Shown piece after piece: positions 34,497 through 46,500 of a stretch of 64,000 nucleotides of DNA. Under the pieces are notes generated by a model. The model did no database searches. It was not told the DNA's origin and was given only the letters and a program-made list of their open reading frames with translations. Source of the stretch: Fratercula arctica (taxonomy: Eukaryota; Chordata; Aves; Charadriiformes; Alcidae); contig CANTUZ010000006.1 in assembly GCA_947846985.1 (NCBI GenBank), forward strand, positions 50,139,207 to 50,203,206, read 5' to 3'. How positions within the stretch are numbered: the stretch's first letter is position 1; the number at the start of each line of letters is the position of its first letter. Made by a program: the position numbers and the translations under genes.

Positions 34497-37400
34497 ACTT
34501 CACTGCCATCCTCACCACATGCAGACTCACAAAACAGATTTCTAAATGCCTTCCCAGTGGACTGAATTTTCCATTATGAAGGTTCTTGAAAGTAACCTTC
34601 TTTTAGTTCTTGGAACTGAGAAAAGGTGACAGTTGCATGCATTTAACTTCCTGTCATAAGAGGTGGGAAGGATGCAAATAGTAAAACCTTATTAATATCA
34701 ATACAATCATTTATACTGTAATAATGACATAAATTAGCCTCTTCAAAGGATTCAGGGCAGGTGTCTGGAAAAACATTGTGTCACCTACCTTTGATGAGAA
34801 CTTCAAGGCAAATAATAAATGAGCAGATGAAACTTGCTGTAGAAAGTCATGTTTTCAAACATGTCCAAAAAACGTCTTCAGTTCCTGATAGCAGTGTGCT
34901 AAGAGCAAAAGCAGATCATTAAAAATAGAGAAGGTACTTCCAGATTAATAGATCTGGCTACAAAAATCCTAAAGTTTCTCTTGAGAATTGCCAATGAATA
35001 AATTAAACTAGCTTCATTTCCAGTGAATTAACATCAAACTATTTTCCAAAACAGTGAAAACTAAAACTAAAAACCAGAAGAATGTAATTTCTTGTGCTCT
35101 GTTTCTTGCAAATTCTGTCCCTGAGTGTTTTTGCAAACTAAATTAAATGATTGACTAGTTAGAGGCACAAAGAAAGAGGGCTAGAATATGTAAGCGAAGG
35201 AAAATAAATACACTGAATTTGATGAAGGCATGACGGTACTCAAAATATTTAGGTATGATTTGAAAGAAATCCTGAGTTAGGTATAAAGGAAAGATGTCTT
35301 ATACGTCCTGAGTTACAGAAAGGAAAAACAACTCTCATTACTAATAGCCTGATTCTGTGGTGATTTAAGACAAGTTATCCCTAGCAGGTAAGGCAGAGTA
35401 CAGTGCTGCAGTGATTCCAGCTCTGCTGTACACAGTATGTACTGTAGCTTTAGGCAGACTCTCAGACAAGTCCAAATAATAACAGCCAGGAATAGCCTTA
35501 ACGCTCCTCTCGTTTCCTCCCTGTTGAGCTCCGAGAGGCTGCACAGTTTCAGAAACCTGAGAAAGGCTTCAGGAAAGACCAGGCCAGGGGATGTTTTTGG
35601 TAGGGGATATTTTAATCACTAACTGGAGGGCTCTAACATATTACCTACCAGAGGCATTCATCAAAAAACTAGTTAATCATGTAGAAGATGGTATTTACAA
35701 GAGGCGAAGGGATGTCATGGTTTGAGCCATTGCTTCTTTAAAAAGATACCCAATTCAGACTGAAGCAGCCCATGAACTAATTATTTTGGTAATGATGTTG
35801 TAAAAATGAGCAGGAAGTTAATTATGGAGACAGTTAGTCAAATTCAAAATGGTCAGAATAGAAAAAGGACCACATGATAATTCAAATCCATTTACACTGA
35901 AAAATCAACTAAGAAAATCAGATTATTCTTGAGCCAACACCACATTTTAAGTACATGAGGAACTTGATTGCAAGGGAATTACCCCAGTACATAAAATCAC
36001 GTATGTGTCTGCATATCTTCCTGAGTCACGTCTTGTAGAAATACAGTGCAGTAAGATAATCTTCAAAGGATTTAAACTTCAGCTGGTAGAGCAAAAGATG
36101 GTTAGTGGAGTTAACTGTGCCAACAGAAGGTGAAAGGTTTTCGGAGTATTCCAAAGGACAGTTTTGTTGAGTTTTCTTTGTTGTTTTTCTTTGGAGGTAA
36201 AGGATGTGGCTGCTCTATACGGACAGTAGAATCAAGCTTTTGGTTTGAGCTGATCATGAGAGAGACTGTGAAAGAAAATGTTTCCTTTAAGACTTCTTAG
36301 CTCTGTCTCCAGTCAACAGATATTATTCTCCTGCTTAGAAATTGTTATTATTATATGTTATTATGTATAATAGAGCATGTTTTTATCTTAGTTCCGCTTC
36401 TGTGGTTTCAGACTCATCCTGCTGGAATCACAGGAGTAAATTAGACTTGTATTTGCAACAGTATATTTTTAACCTATGTACCCATACGTTTAAAAAAAAA
36501 AAAAAAAAAAGAAGTTGTTGAGTAAGGTCCTTGATCCATTAAAATTACAGAGAATTTTGCCAGTACTTTTAATTGGCTCGGGATCCTGTCCCGTGTTCCT
36601 TCCATAGAGTTGTACGGAATACCCAGGTGATCCAAGTTTCTTTACAGTGTGGAACTGAAAGCCGAACACTTCATCCATTTCAGGACTAAGAAAATGTGTT
36701 CTCCTTGCTAAAAATGATTTACTGTTCTACTGATGACTCTATTTTAGTACAGAGAGCTGTTTTATTTCCATATATAAGATGGGTTTATTTGCAATTTGGG
36801 TTCACATAGGGTTGCTCTAGGCCCATGAGCATCCCTGTGAATGATTGCATTCATTAGCGTGGGAGCTATATATTTCCTGGAAGCAGCTCTTGCAAGAAAG
36901 ATTAACCAGTAAGGAATAGTTTTGTTATTTTTCCCCCTTTTAAGAGAACTTTCATTTTATGAACACGGCACTCAGAGTTAGATATTCCTGAAAAATTACA
37001 AACAATCTACCCCTTAAGTTGCCAAATGTCAATTAATTCAGTTCAATTAAAACACTGATTTATCTTCTGAAAATGAGTCATTTCTCATTTAGCTACAGAA
37101 TACTTCACTTTCCACTTCAAAGGGGAAGAAATAGTTCACAGTAAATATTATCTCCTCTTTAAACATTTTTACTGATAGCATGCCTTGAATGCCAGGACTG
37201 TGCAGTTATTTAATCCGTTTTCCAAATGAGGTCTATCTTGTAGACGTATCTGTACAATGTACATCATAAAAATATTAAACTCTGTAAAAGATTATAGAGC
37301 ATATAAAATACAGTAGCCTTTTTATGGTTGACTTCGAATTTGCAATCAGCCAAAACGCCATTAACTATCTAAAAGTCTTGGACACGTTGCTGATGAAAAG

Positions 37401-38169
37401 CTAATGAAAGGAATGAAATTTGAAGAATATTTGGTTATCTCATATCAGTTTTGATAGATCATTTTCCTGTGGAGTTTAAAATTTAGGAAAAAAATCCTAA
37501 ATCTGAGATATGAAATAGTCCTTTCCTTCATCCTCTAGCATTTTTTCCTTATAATTAGTAAGAAAGAGGCAACTAAACCCCAAAATGTCTTATTTTAATT
37601 TGTAATCCAGTCATACATTCCTCCTCTTCTATCCCTAGCTATTTTCTCTCTCTGTTATGTGTTGGTTTGTTGGGATTTTTGTCTTTGGAATGTTCTTATC
37701 ATCTTTGTGTTTGTTTATTAAAATTCCTGCCTAAGGCAGGGAATACTGTTTAGCATCCCTGGTACTCACCCAACCTCCTCAAACGCTGCTGAAAGCTGAC
37801 ACGTTATGCAGGAGGGACTGAAATTGTTACATTACAAAGGAGCAGATCGTTTTGAGTAGCTGCTTTTCCCTTTTCAGAGGTTTCTCTGATCTTTTTTCCT
37901 TTGGGACATAAGAACATCCCATTCTGTAGCATTTCTTTCCATGCTCCTGCTGACATAGGGGGTGCCACCCCTGCTTGTAGAGGACTGAATGCAAAGCCAT
38001 CTGTTTACTTTGGGGAGACAACGCTTACCGCATACCCATTTGTTTCTATTCATATTGGTTTCTTTGGTACATATGAGAAAGCTCCGATTGCTGGATTTGT
38101 TCATGGAGAAGGGTGCAGAGAGCCTGTTTTTCTCGTGTGCTCTGGTATTTACAAGTGTTATGTACATAT
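34497..38169. other. Intergenic sequence, no gene supported
   Basis: No gene or clear repeat. A 19-base poly-A lies at 36492-36510. Short overlapping open frames at 37874-38381 on both strands have no recognisable content. Confidence 0.55.
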
Positions 38170-38219
38170 ATCATAGAATCATAGAGAATCTCGAGTTGGA
38201 AGGGTCCCATAAGGATCAA
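38170..38219 (-). mobile_element. CR1 LINE 3'-tip fragment
   Basis: ATCATAGAATCATAGAGAAT followed by CTCGAGTTGGAAGGGTCCCA and TAAGGATCA is the reverse complement of the extreme 3' end of an avian CR1. Only about 50 bases remain, so the copy is severely truncated or was broken later. Confidence 0.85.
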
Positions 38220-41200
38220 TATATCAGGATATCTTGTTGTGCATTTATTTCCTGTGTATGCTTTCTTGAACAATGTGCTTAAATGTACAACTTCAAAATG
38301 TATTGTAGGTTCTGGATGGGAAATTGAAGGCTGTGAATATAAATTTCTAATTGGGTTTGAAAAAATAGACATATTCATCAATCATTTGAATTCTACCCAG
38401 GCAATTAGTGGATAAATGCTGTTCAGAGTCCCTTGTAACGTGAACTTTGGGAGTTTGTCCCAGCTCACACAAACATCTCATTGAGAGAACCTCACGGATA
38501 CTAGATCCTCCTGCTCATTGACTCAGCAGAGAGTTCAGATGGGTGCTCAGCACCTCTCACATGCGCCGCATCCAGGGACACACTTTGCAAAGACAGGACA
38601 CAAAGACAGTAACTGACTGAGCTTGAAACTGCTGTAGGTAGAGAGCCCGGCACCCTCTTTACTCTCTGTTTTTCTTTCTTCTCTAAATCATATTGGAGTT
38701 AGATTTGCACATTGATGAGTAAGAGAACTGAAAACTTCATTGTTATAAGAACAGAAAATTACACCAGATTGTTTAACTCAGTTAATGAGAAGCAACTCTC
38801 ACAACAGATTGAAGAGTATTAGAACAAAAAAGGGTGTCCTCCCTGCATGTATCTTCCTGCAGTGCAGCATGCAGATGGTCATCTCTAAATCGCAAATCTT
38901 CAACTGTCAAAGAATCCAAAATGATCCCAAATGACTTAGGAAGAGCTGCGTTTACCAGTCACTGTAACCAGTGCACGGCAGCTGCCAAGATGCCACAGCA
39001 GCTCTTTCCAAGCCCTGAAAGAAGGAGCTAAGAACTGAGAGACAGCCCTTCTCAGTGCTGTGCTTTGGACTTGACAGCATTTGCAAAAAGTTGCTTTATG
39101 CAATAACCAAGGTTTTCTGCATTTCTGAAAGAATGAATTTCACCCAGCTGAATTCTTGGGGATTTCTCTTCCTCTCTTCCTTCCCCCTCCCTCAGCTCTC
39201 AGAATATAAAACCAGCTCCAAAGAGGGGAAGCAGACCTCTGCATGACATAGCTGGGTATTCTGCTTTCTTTCAGACTTTCACTAAAATCCCATCAGCAAT
39301 TATAAAAATATTATCTTTCTTTAGTTATGTGTATGTATCAAAGGACTTCAGGAACTGTGCAGCCCGTGCACATTGGTGGATTTTGTCATATTCCAGCATA
39401 TAAGGAAGCCAAGTGTTAAACATTTTCACCAAAGAGATGAAGGCATTCTGTGTGCTGAGAGCACGTAGCTCTTCTGTGCCTGGGTCAGGTGCTGGGAGGA
39501 TATTTCACAAAAGAAAGAGGGATACTTAGCAGGGAAAAATCTTGTGCTGTTTAGATACGACAGTTCAGATGCACCAAGTGAGTTCTCATTTCTCCTTTTC
39601 CCTGGCATTTGTGGCAGCAGCTCCGAATGGGAGTTCCTGCAATCTGATGCAAAAACACTTTGCGGGGGAAATAGGTGCTGTAACCTCTGTTTAAATTTAG
39701 TATTAGGGCTGCGTGCCCTTGGTTGCTTCTCTGGCAGTTGTTGAGGCTTAGCTGATTGATTTCTCAACTGGTGAGCAGGCATCTGTAGAGAAGACATTGA
39801 TCTCTGTAAAGCTGGTCACATTATGTCCTGGGACAATAAGCAGCTTAATTCAGGTTTTCAGAGGTATCTATGAATGAAGCTGGGGTCTGTGTCACTACAG
39901 CCCCCTGCTATCAGTTATGATGTACAGAGGGTGAATTTTCACCTCTTTATATCTCCAAGATTCGGGCCTACCTTGGAAAAACAGGCATATCTGGATTCAT
40001 AGAGAATTTTTATTTTTAGCTTAGCTTTCTACGCAGCCCCTCCTTTTTCGCTTTTCCCTGCCTCCCTTCTTCCCTAAGTGCTCTTGGTGTATGAATGCGG
40101 ATGCCTGAGTGTGAGGGCATGACAGAGATGACAGATATTTAAATAACTGCTGTATTTCCCCTCCCCTCTCTCCCCTCTTCTCCAAACATTTTCTAAAACA
40201 GCATTAACATGTGGTAACATACATTTATTCTCTCATCCTGCCTGTGCAGTGGAGCCTTTGGGGTGTGTGGGGGGGAATTTTCTTGTTTTGCTGTACAGAT
40301 TTTCTTGTGTTCTGTACATTGATGCTACAGAAGGCAACGCTAGACCAATACAGCATTCCTATGAGCAAAGAGGACTAGGGTCACTCAGTGCCCTGACATT
40401 GATGTACTGTGCTTTTAAGAGCAGGCCGATGAGTCCTTGTGCATATTAAACTAATTGGCCTTTAGTATAATTTCTGTATGTTTCTTTTTTATAACGTGTC
40501 TGTGATCGGAGACCATCAGAGCGGGGAAGAAGTGAAAAGCCCTTGGAATGAAGCTGCATTTTCTTTGAATTTGTCACACAGAACCGCTTTCAAAAGAAAG
40601 CAAAAGGGAAGGGAAATACAGCTGCAGATGATGACAAAGGAAATCAGATTTGTTTAAACACGGCTGGAAACAATGCTGGAGATGAAGACAGTGCTTTGAA
40701 ATAATTTTTATGGTCAAAGTCAGTAGCTACATAAGAACTTCCCAAACAAATTATATTTTCTCCCAGGCTGACATGCTTTGTGCACTAACTTTTGGGAACA
40801 TTTGCAATGTGTCTGGATACCGGTGCAGTTGTTAATAGTGGTGTTGCTTTCTACTTCTTGTGTTGTCAGAAAAAAAGGTGTGTTGTTCTCATAGTAGTCT
40901 GATAAAGTAAAAACTCTCTGCTTGTCCTCAAAGGTCCTTTTATAACCAATCATATCAAATAAACTTTGTAGCTGGAATGGAAATATGAAAAAAGCAAAGG
41001 TAGAGTTGCATATTTTATTTTAAATCTCAAGATGTTGTAATTCCAAATAAGTTTATGCGCTAGTAACATAAGCAGCCCTCAGTACAAACCTGGGTCAGGA
41101 GGGTGTGGAGTATCTCATACCCCACAGCGCTAAACTGTGTTTGCAAAAGGATCGCAGGACTCCGTTACTGATTTTGTAGATTTTTCTGTTTCTTTTTAGG

Positions 41201-41429
41201 GAATGGACCAGGAGTGGATCCGCCCAAATAAATGGAGGAGGATCTGTGTGACTGTGGTCATTTAGGTAATAAGGAACTTCTTACTCACTGTGAAATCCTG
41301 ACGAGGAAGAGTAAAATGCCATTAAGGCTTCTAGTAAATCTTGTTGTAGAATAAAGCACTGGCATACCATTTGCGTGACAACAGAAGGGATGTAGCTTGA
41401 TGAACCAGTAATGGGTCAGAATCTGTGGA
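38220..41429. other. Intergenic sequence, no gene supported
   Basis: No coding gene is supported. The largest frame, 39426-39797 minus (123 codons), is rich in S, Q and P with no domain. The stretch at about 40480-40700 is repeat-free and could be regulatory, but nothing in it is decisive. Confidence 0.55.
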
Positions 41430-41570
41430 TCCCTGATTTCTAGTGCCACCTGTGACACTAAGAGAAAGCGTGATCTTGGTCAGGTACCTTGCTTTCCTTT
41501 GTCTCAGTCTCCCAGTTTGTAAGTGATAAAGTTTTCGCATTTACCCTAATGGAGTCGTTATGCAAAGGGA
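41430..41570 (+). repeat. MIR-like SINE remnant
   Basis: TAGTGCCACCTGTGACACTA, GATCTTGGTCAGGTACCTTG and TGTCTCAGTCTCCCAGTTTG followed by TAAGTGATAA parallel sense MIR from the tRNA-related half through the core. Collinear over about 130 bases. Confidence 0.7.
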
Positions 41571-42181
41571 AATAAGTAGAGTGAAGAAGAGGAAAGAAAC
41601 CCTGTTGCTTATATTGAAATGTGTTACAGATGAGGCTAGACAGTAATGTATTATCTGAAAGGCTTTTGTTCCTTGCTACCTCAGAGGCAATTGAGCTTTA
41701 ACACATGCATAGCTGATCCTGACAGCATGTCTCTTTGTCTATTAAGTATCATTTACACTGCAGGCCGGCTGAGAAGAACTGTGTGCAGGGGAGTGCAATT
41801 TCATTGCCAGAGCATTGATCAAAAGGATTTTATTTTAATGCAAACAGACAACATACAGAGTATATATGAATGTAAAATGTAGATCTGGAACACTAAAGGT
41901 CTTCTCTTCTATTAAAAGATAAATTTATTTCATTAATGAAGTGGCGAAGGATGTTTGCTTCTACTTTGTACAACTTCCAATGACACAGCACATTAACCAG
42001 GCACCTCTAAAGTATATGGGATCTGGGTACGTCACTGAATCATTAAAAAATCATAGACATTTGGCACTGAGTTATTTGACTACAACGACAAGTCATTAAG
42101 CTCCAGTCCTGCAAAGAATCACGTGTATTTTTTTACCCAAAAAAGATAGTATGTGATGAGTCTTTTAGAGGCAAAAGGTGC

Positions 42182-42445
42182 TTTTTCCAGTCCTGGTACT
42201 AGAGTTGGTTCTAGGGAGAGCTGGGCTTGGCTCCTGTCTCTGCCATAATCTGTGTGTTATTTAAGCAAATCCCGTATATCCCCTGCACTTCAGCTTGTTA
42301 TTAAATAAGAATAGTATGACCTTCTCACCCTCTTCTGAATTTCAGGGAAATAACCGCCTTCCTGTGTTTGCACAGTGCCTAGCACAACAGGGTCCCATGT
42401 TTGGGTGGTGCCAACAGGCACTACAACAAAAAAATGTAGTAATAA
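42182..42445 (+). repeat. MIR-type SINE, nearly full length, with 3' tail
   Basis: The 5' part (GGCTTGGCTCCTGTCTCTGC), core (TGCACTTCAGCTTGTTATTA, AATAAGAATAGTATGACC) and 3' part (TTTGCACAGTGCCTAGCACA, ACAGGGTCCCATGTTTGGGT, GGTGCCAACAGGCACTACAA) occur in order, ending in an A-rich TAATAATCAT stretch. The 3' section with 'GTGCCTAGCACAAxGGGxCCC' identifies an amniote MIR-like SINE. It is the longest ancient SINE in the window, about 260 bases. Confidence 0.8.
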
Positions 42446-42508
42446 TCATAAAATGCAAATTTTCATAATTTGCACCATGAAGTTTCCTGAAATAAGAAAA
42501 CATTATTT

Positions 42509-42847
42509 AGGGGAGACCTTATCACCATGTCCCAGTATTTAAAGGGTGGCTACAAAGAAGGTGGAGACTCCCTTTTTGCAAGGAGTCACATGAAAAAGAT
42601 GAGGGCTGCTGGGTACAATTTACTCTCCTGGGGAGGTTCTGACTGGACACGGGAGGAAAATTTTCATGAAAAGAACAATCAGTGATTGGAATAATCTCCC
42701 CAGGGAAGTGGTGGATTCCCCAACGTTGAACAGTTTAATATACAGCTGGGCAGGGTGCTGGGCCGTCTTATCTAGGCCATGCTTTTGCCAAGAAAGGTTG
42801 GACCAGATGACCCTTGAGGTCCCTTCCAACCTGGTATTATATGATTT
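42509..42847 (+). mobile_element. CR1 LINE, 3' untranslated region and end
   Basis: Sense-strand CR1 starting at AGGGGAGACCTTATCACCAT, through GAGACTCCCTTTTTGCAAGG, GGAATAATCTCCCCAGGGAA, GTGGTGGATTCCCCAACGTT and GGACCAGATGACCCTTGAGG to CCTTCCAACCTGGTATTATA. It belongs to a different, older subfamily than the copy at 62042: the internal 'ccatgcttttgccaagaaagg' signature replaces the 'gtgggaggtgtccctgcccatgg' one. The coding part is absent through 5' truncation. Confidence 0.93.
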
Positions 42848-43481
42848 TGTCTGAGAAAGTCCTTTGTAATTGGATGTAATTGCCTGCAAGGACTATTAGC
42901 TCATGTGCTTTCTAGAACATTAAAATCTGAACTGCTTTTTCTGCTCTTTAGGGTGAGAGCATTTCAGTGCATTATTACTCATCATAAGGGAGAATATACT
43001 TCAGTCTACATTAGAGTCACGGTCTGTATTGCTGTTCCAGTCATGAGGTTTCTAATCACATACTAATTTTTTAAAATAATAATATTAGTTTACATTACTG
43101 TTCAACTTCCTTAATTATTTACTATAATCATTATAGGAAATATTGCCAGCTTGTGCTACTCATTAGGAAAAATAGTTCCTATTCAATGTAATCCGGGGTC
43201 ATGCTTTCACCAGACCCCTGCTTCCATGATAAAATTGTGAGATATACGGGCCTTAAATGCTCAGGTAGAGAAGACTCCACAGCAGGGGCAGTGCAAAGGT
43301 AGCAGGGAGGATATGGCAGAGTTGCTTTGGGGGGTTTGAGGTTCACAAGGATGCAGTTTATGCAAGTAGTGACTTGCAATGGCCCAGACAAAGTGCTGTG
43401 GCAATCTGAGAAATGCTGTGCTCCTTAGAGCAGCAAGGAGAGACTGACATTAATGCCTTAACATTTATCATTTATCATTCC

Positions 43482-43552
43482 CTGCTTACTGCAGGGGGGT
43501 TGGACTAGATGACCTTTAGAGGTCCCTTCCAACCCAACACATTCTATGATCA
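43482..43552 (+). mobile_element. CR1 LINE 3'-end fragment
   Basis: GCAGGGGGGTTGGACTAGAT, GACCTTTAGAGGTCCCTTCC and AACCCAACACATTCTATGAT form the terminal ~70 bases of an avian CR1 in sense orientation, ending in the ATTCTATG octamer. Confidence 0.92.
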
Positions 43553-46500
43553 TAACTGCTCTCCACTCCCATTTATTGGGCTTGTGAGACTGGCTGCCTC
43601 TATGCTTCAGCAAGGAGTGCTTGCAGAGATAGTCTTGACAATAGTAGATGTCTGGGAGCAGCACACCGTTTGAACTTCTCTGATCTCCCGAGTAGGGATA
43701 GCTAGCCAAGGGAGCGCTCTGCAAACAGAGCTGGACTGTTTCCGCTCCTACAACAAATTTGTTCAGAGCTGTCTTGCATCACAGAGTGTGAGCATGGCTT
43801 TGCAAAACTAGCATGGAACCTTTCCATGTCATTTAACAAAATAGTGTTCTTGCTATTTAAGGTGCCAGATATGGTCTCCAAAAGTTTCAAACTTTTTTTT
43901 TTTAACAGCAGAAAGTTTTTCTGCCACTTCTATATAAGGATAGGATGTTGTAGTTCCCACTAGTATTCATTCCTCAGCTGAGGCTGCTGGAGTGGCAATG
44001 GGTAAGATGAGGATGTCAGTTGACTGAGAGCTGGATGGAAGCCACCAGCTCACGTCAAATACCCCATCAGATGGCTTTGAAATTTGGTAACTTCTCAAGT
44101 CAGGACATAGCTGATCTATCTCATATCATAGTACCAAGTCCCTGAGCTACTGAGGCTCAGTTTAATAAATTCTGTGGGTAACTGTCTTTGTTCATTTCTT
44201 GGTGATGATCCTCTGTCTAAGATCTTGTCACTGATATTAAAGCAATGTTTTGCATACTTAATTACTATTTAAATTAATGTAGCTTTTAAGTCTGTGTCAT
44301 CTTTTTCTGTTTTCTAGACATCTCCCAAAGAGCTGAGGGATGTTGCCTTCACATATACCTTTCTGAAATTCAGGTTTAAAAGGCAGAAGCCATGACAGAG
44401 AAATTAGCTCATCTATCAGAACTCTGAGTGGTAAGAGGCTTCGTTTCTTTTCACGTTTTTGTTATGCCGGGAAATCAAGTCCTTAAATCAGAACACCTCA
44501 TTTGTCTCACAAATTAGATTGGTTTCAGTGCAAGCCACTAAGGAACATCAGTGGCCACACACAATATGCCATTAGTGTATCAAAAAATGAAGGAACTGTA
44601 CATGGTACTTAATTTGAGAGAGTCCTGTGGTGCAGTTATGTTTTTTCTAGTGCTAAATATAATAAAGAAAAAGTATGTGATTGTTTCAAGTACATGATGT
44701 ACTTAACTCTTCTTTTTTGCTGTAACATCTGTAAAGCCCAAACAAGAGAAATGATTCTGTGATGGTTAGAGAGCTTCTTGTATTTGTGTTACCTGTGTAC
44801 ATCTGAGCGTTTCTGCCTTGGGAATATTAGAATCTATTTTAAAAATAAAATTATTTGAATTTCAGCTGGTTCAAGTCCTCCACAAAGGCCCAGTAGTAAA
44901 TATGTTTTAGATCTCTTCTTTCTGAAGTACAGATGATCTTACTTGAGATGCTGAGGTAGTGCGAGAAATTTCATCTTTTTCTCTTTTGTCTGGTAAAAAA
45001 TACATCGGGGCGGAGTATCATGGGTTGCTAGTGATTATTTAATCCCTTACAGCAGTTTGTTAACAGGGGCATTGTTAGGACTCATATCTAGGAATTTCTG
45101 AAGGGTATCATCAGACAATGCTCTTCAATATTTCATGGTTGGGGAAGTAATCTGAAACCCAAGGGACTCAAAACTTGCTTTGACTGAAGTCCTTGGACTT
45201 CTGTAGCAGTTTTCAGAGGCAATACAGGAGATGCAGACAGAATTTAGGGACAGCCTATTACTGTGTTAAAGGACTACACAAGGGTTTCAAGTTTTATGGC
45301 ATGCAATAACCAGTTAAAGGAAACATGGAAAAAAGAAAAGAAGAAAATATGAAGAATCCTTTATTCATTATACGTAGGTGGGTGGCTGTCTCACATGCTT
45401 TGTGGGACAACCAGGAATACTTAAGTGAAGATGAAAAATAGATGTTCTGGGGTCATTAAAAATTACTGGAAGTGGTTTTCCCAGGAGCCAATTGGGAAAG
45501 ATGGGAATGTAGGGAGAAATGCATTTAACTATGCTCACTTTAAAGTGATAGTGGATTTAAAGGGGCTGGGCTGATCTTTGGTGACAATTTCTGGCAAGAA
45601 TACTGAAGCCAGTTTACAAAAATTGAGGTCAAGGAGCTTTGGTTACATCATACACGAATGAATAGAAAATATGATATTGTAACCTGCTAAACCAAGTGGA
45701 TTAGGTAATATGTATCTATAAACTGATGGCTCAATCGATGGCTTGGAAAAGATAGATGGCATTTTAGGAAATTCAGTTTAAAGTGCACCTACAATTGAAA
45801 CTAAGCAGTAAAGTACCGAACAAGAGGGGATAATAGTGTTGTAAACTATGCTACTTAAAGTTCACTGTGATTGTTGGGAAATGGACCATAAAATGACTGA
45901 AAATAGGGACCATATTCTTTCAGCTTCAGACATCAGTAGCTACTGAACCCTTCCTAGGCAAAGAATATAATCAGGAATCTGTGATTAAAATCAATTACTG
46001 CCTAGGCAGCCCACCACCTGGAGGGAGGGAAAAATCTTTCATTCTCTCAACTTGTGCATCTCATTTTTGAGTTGTGAAAAACTCAGCCAGTCCACTGTGT
46101 TCAGTAACTCAGCGGCTTCCAGCTGGTTCTGTTTTCAAAGTTAAAACTAGAGATAAGTATCTTATTTATCATTAATATATTTATCTGGATTTTAAACCAG
46201 TTCATTTTAGGGGGCTGTAGAGGAATTTTTGGGGGGAAATGTATGTTATCTTTCTTTTTTAATCTAAAGATGTAATATTTTTTGAGGATTCTCATAGGTT
46301 GGTACTGAAAACTTAAATATTGCTGCCCTTCTGGCAATGTGTATTGTTTCAGTCATTCTGAGGGTGACAGAGCCGAATCCAGCACCATCGTCCCCATGCT
46401 GGCGGTGCAGTGACAGTGTGGAGGGTTCCAACCAAGGCTCTTGCTGTCGTGCTGTAGAAACTCATGACTCTTTTTAAGCTAAAATTTGAAACCAGCCTTT

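Noticed and set aside
36492..36510. Poly-A run as a possible retrocopy tail
   Set aside because: No coding or LINE-like sequence precedes it and no flanking duplication is visible; it is treated as simple repeat, as are the runs at 14192, 17572 and 51996.
37908..37935. CATAAGAACATCCCATTCTG, similar to the start of an old CR1 3' region
   Set aside because: The similarity stops after about 20 bases and the expected downstream phrases are absent.
39426..39797. 123-codon minus-strand frame rich in Q, S and P
   Set aside because: No recognisable family, no start context, and the opposite strand is also open.
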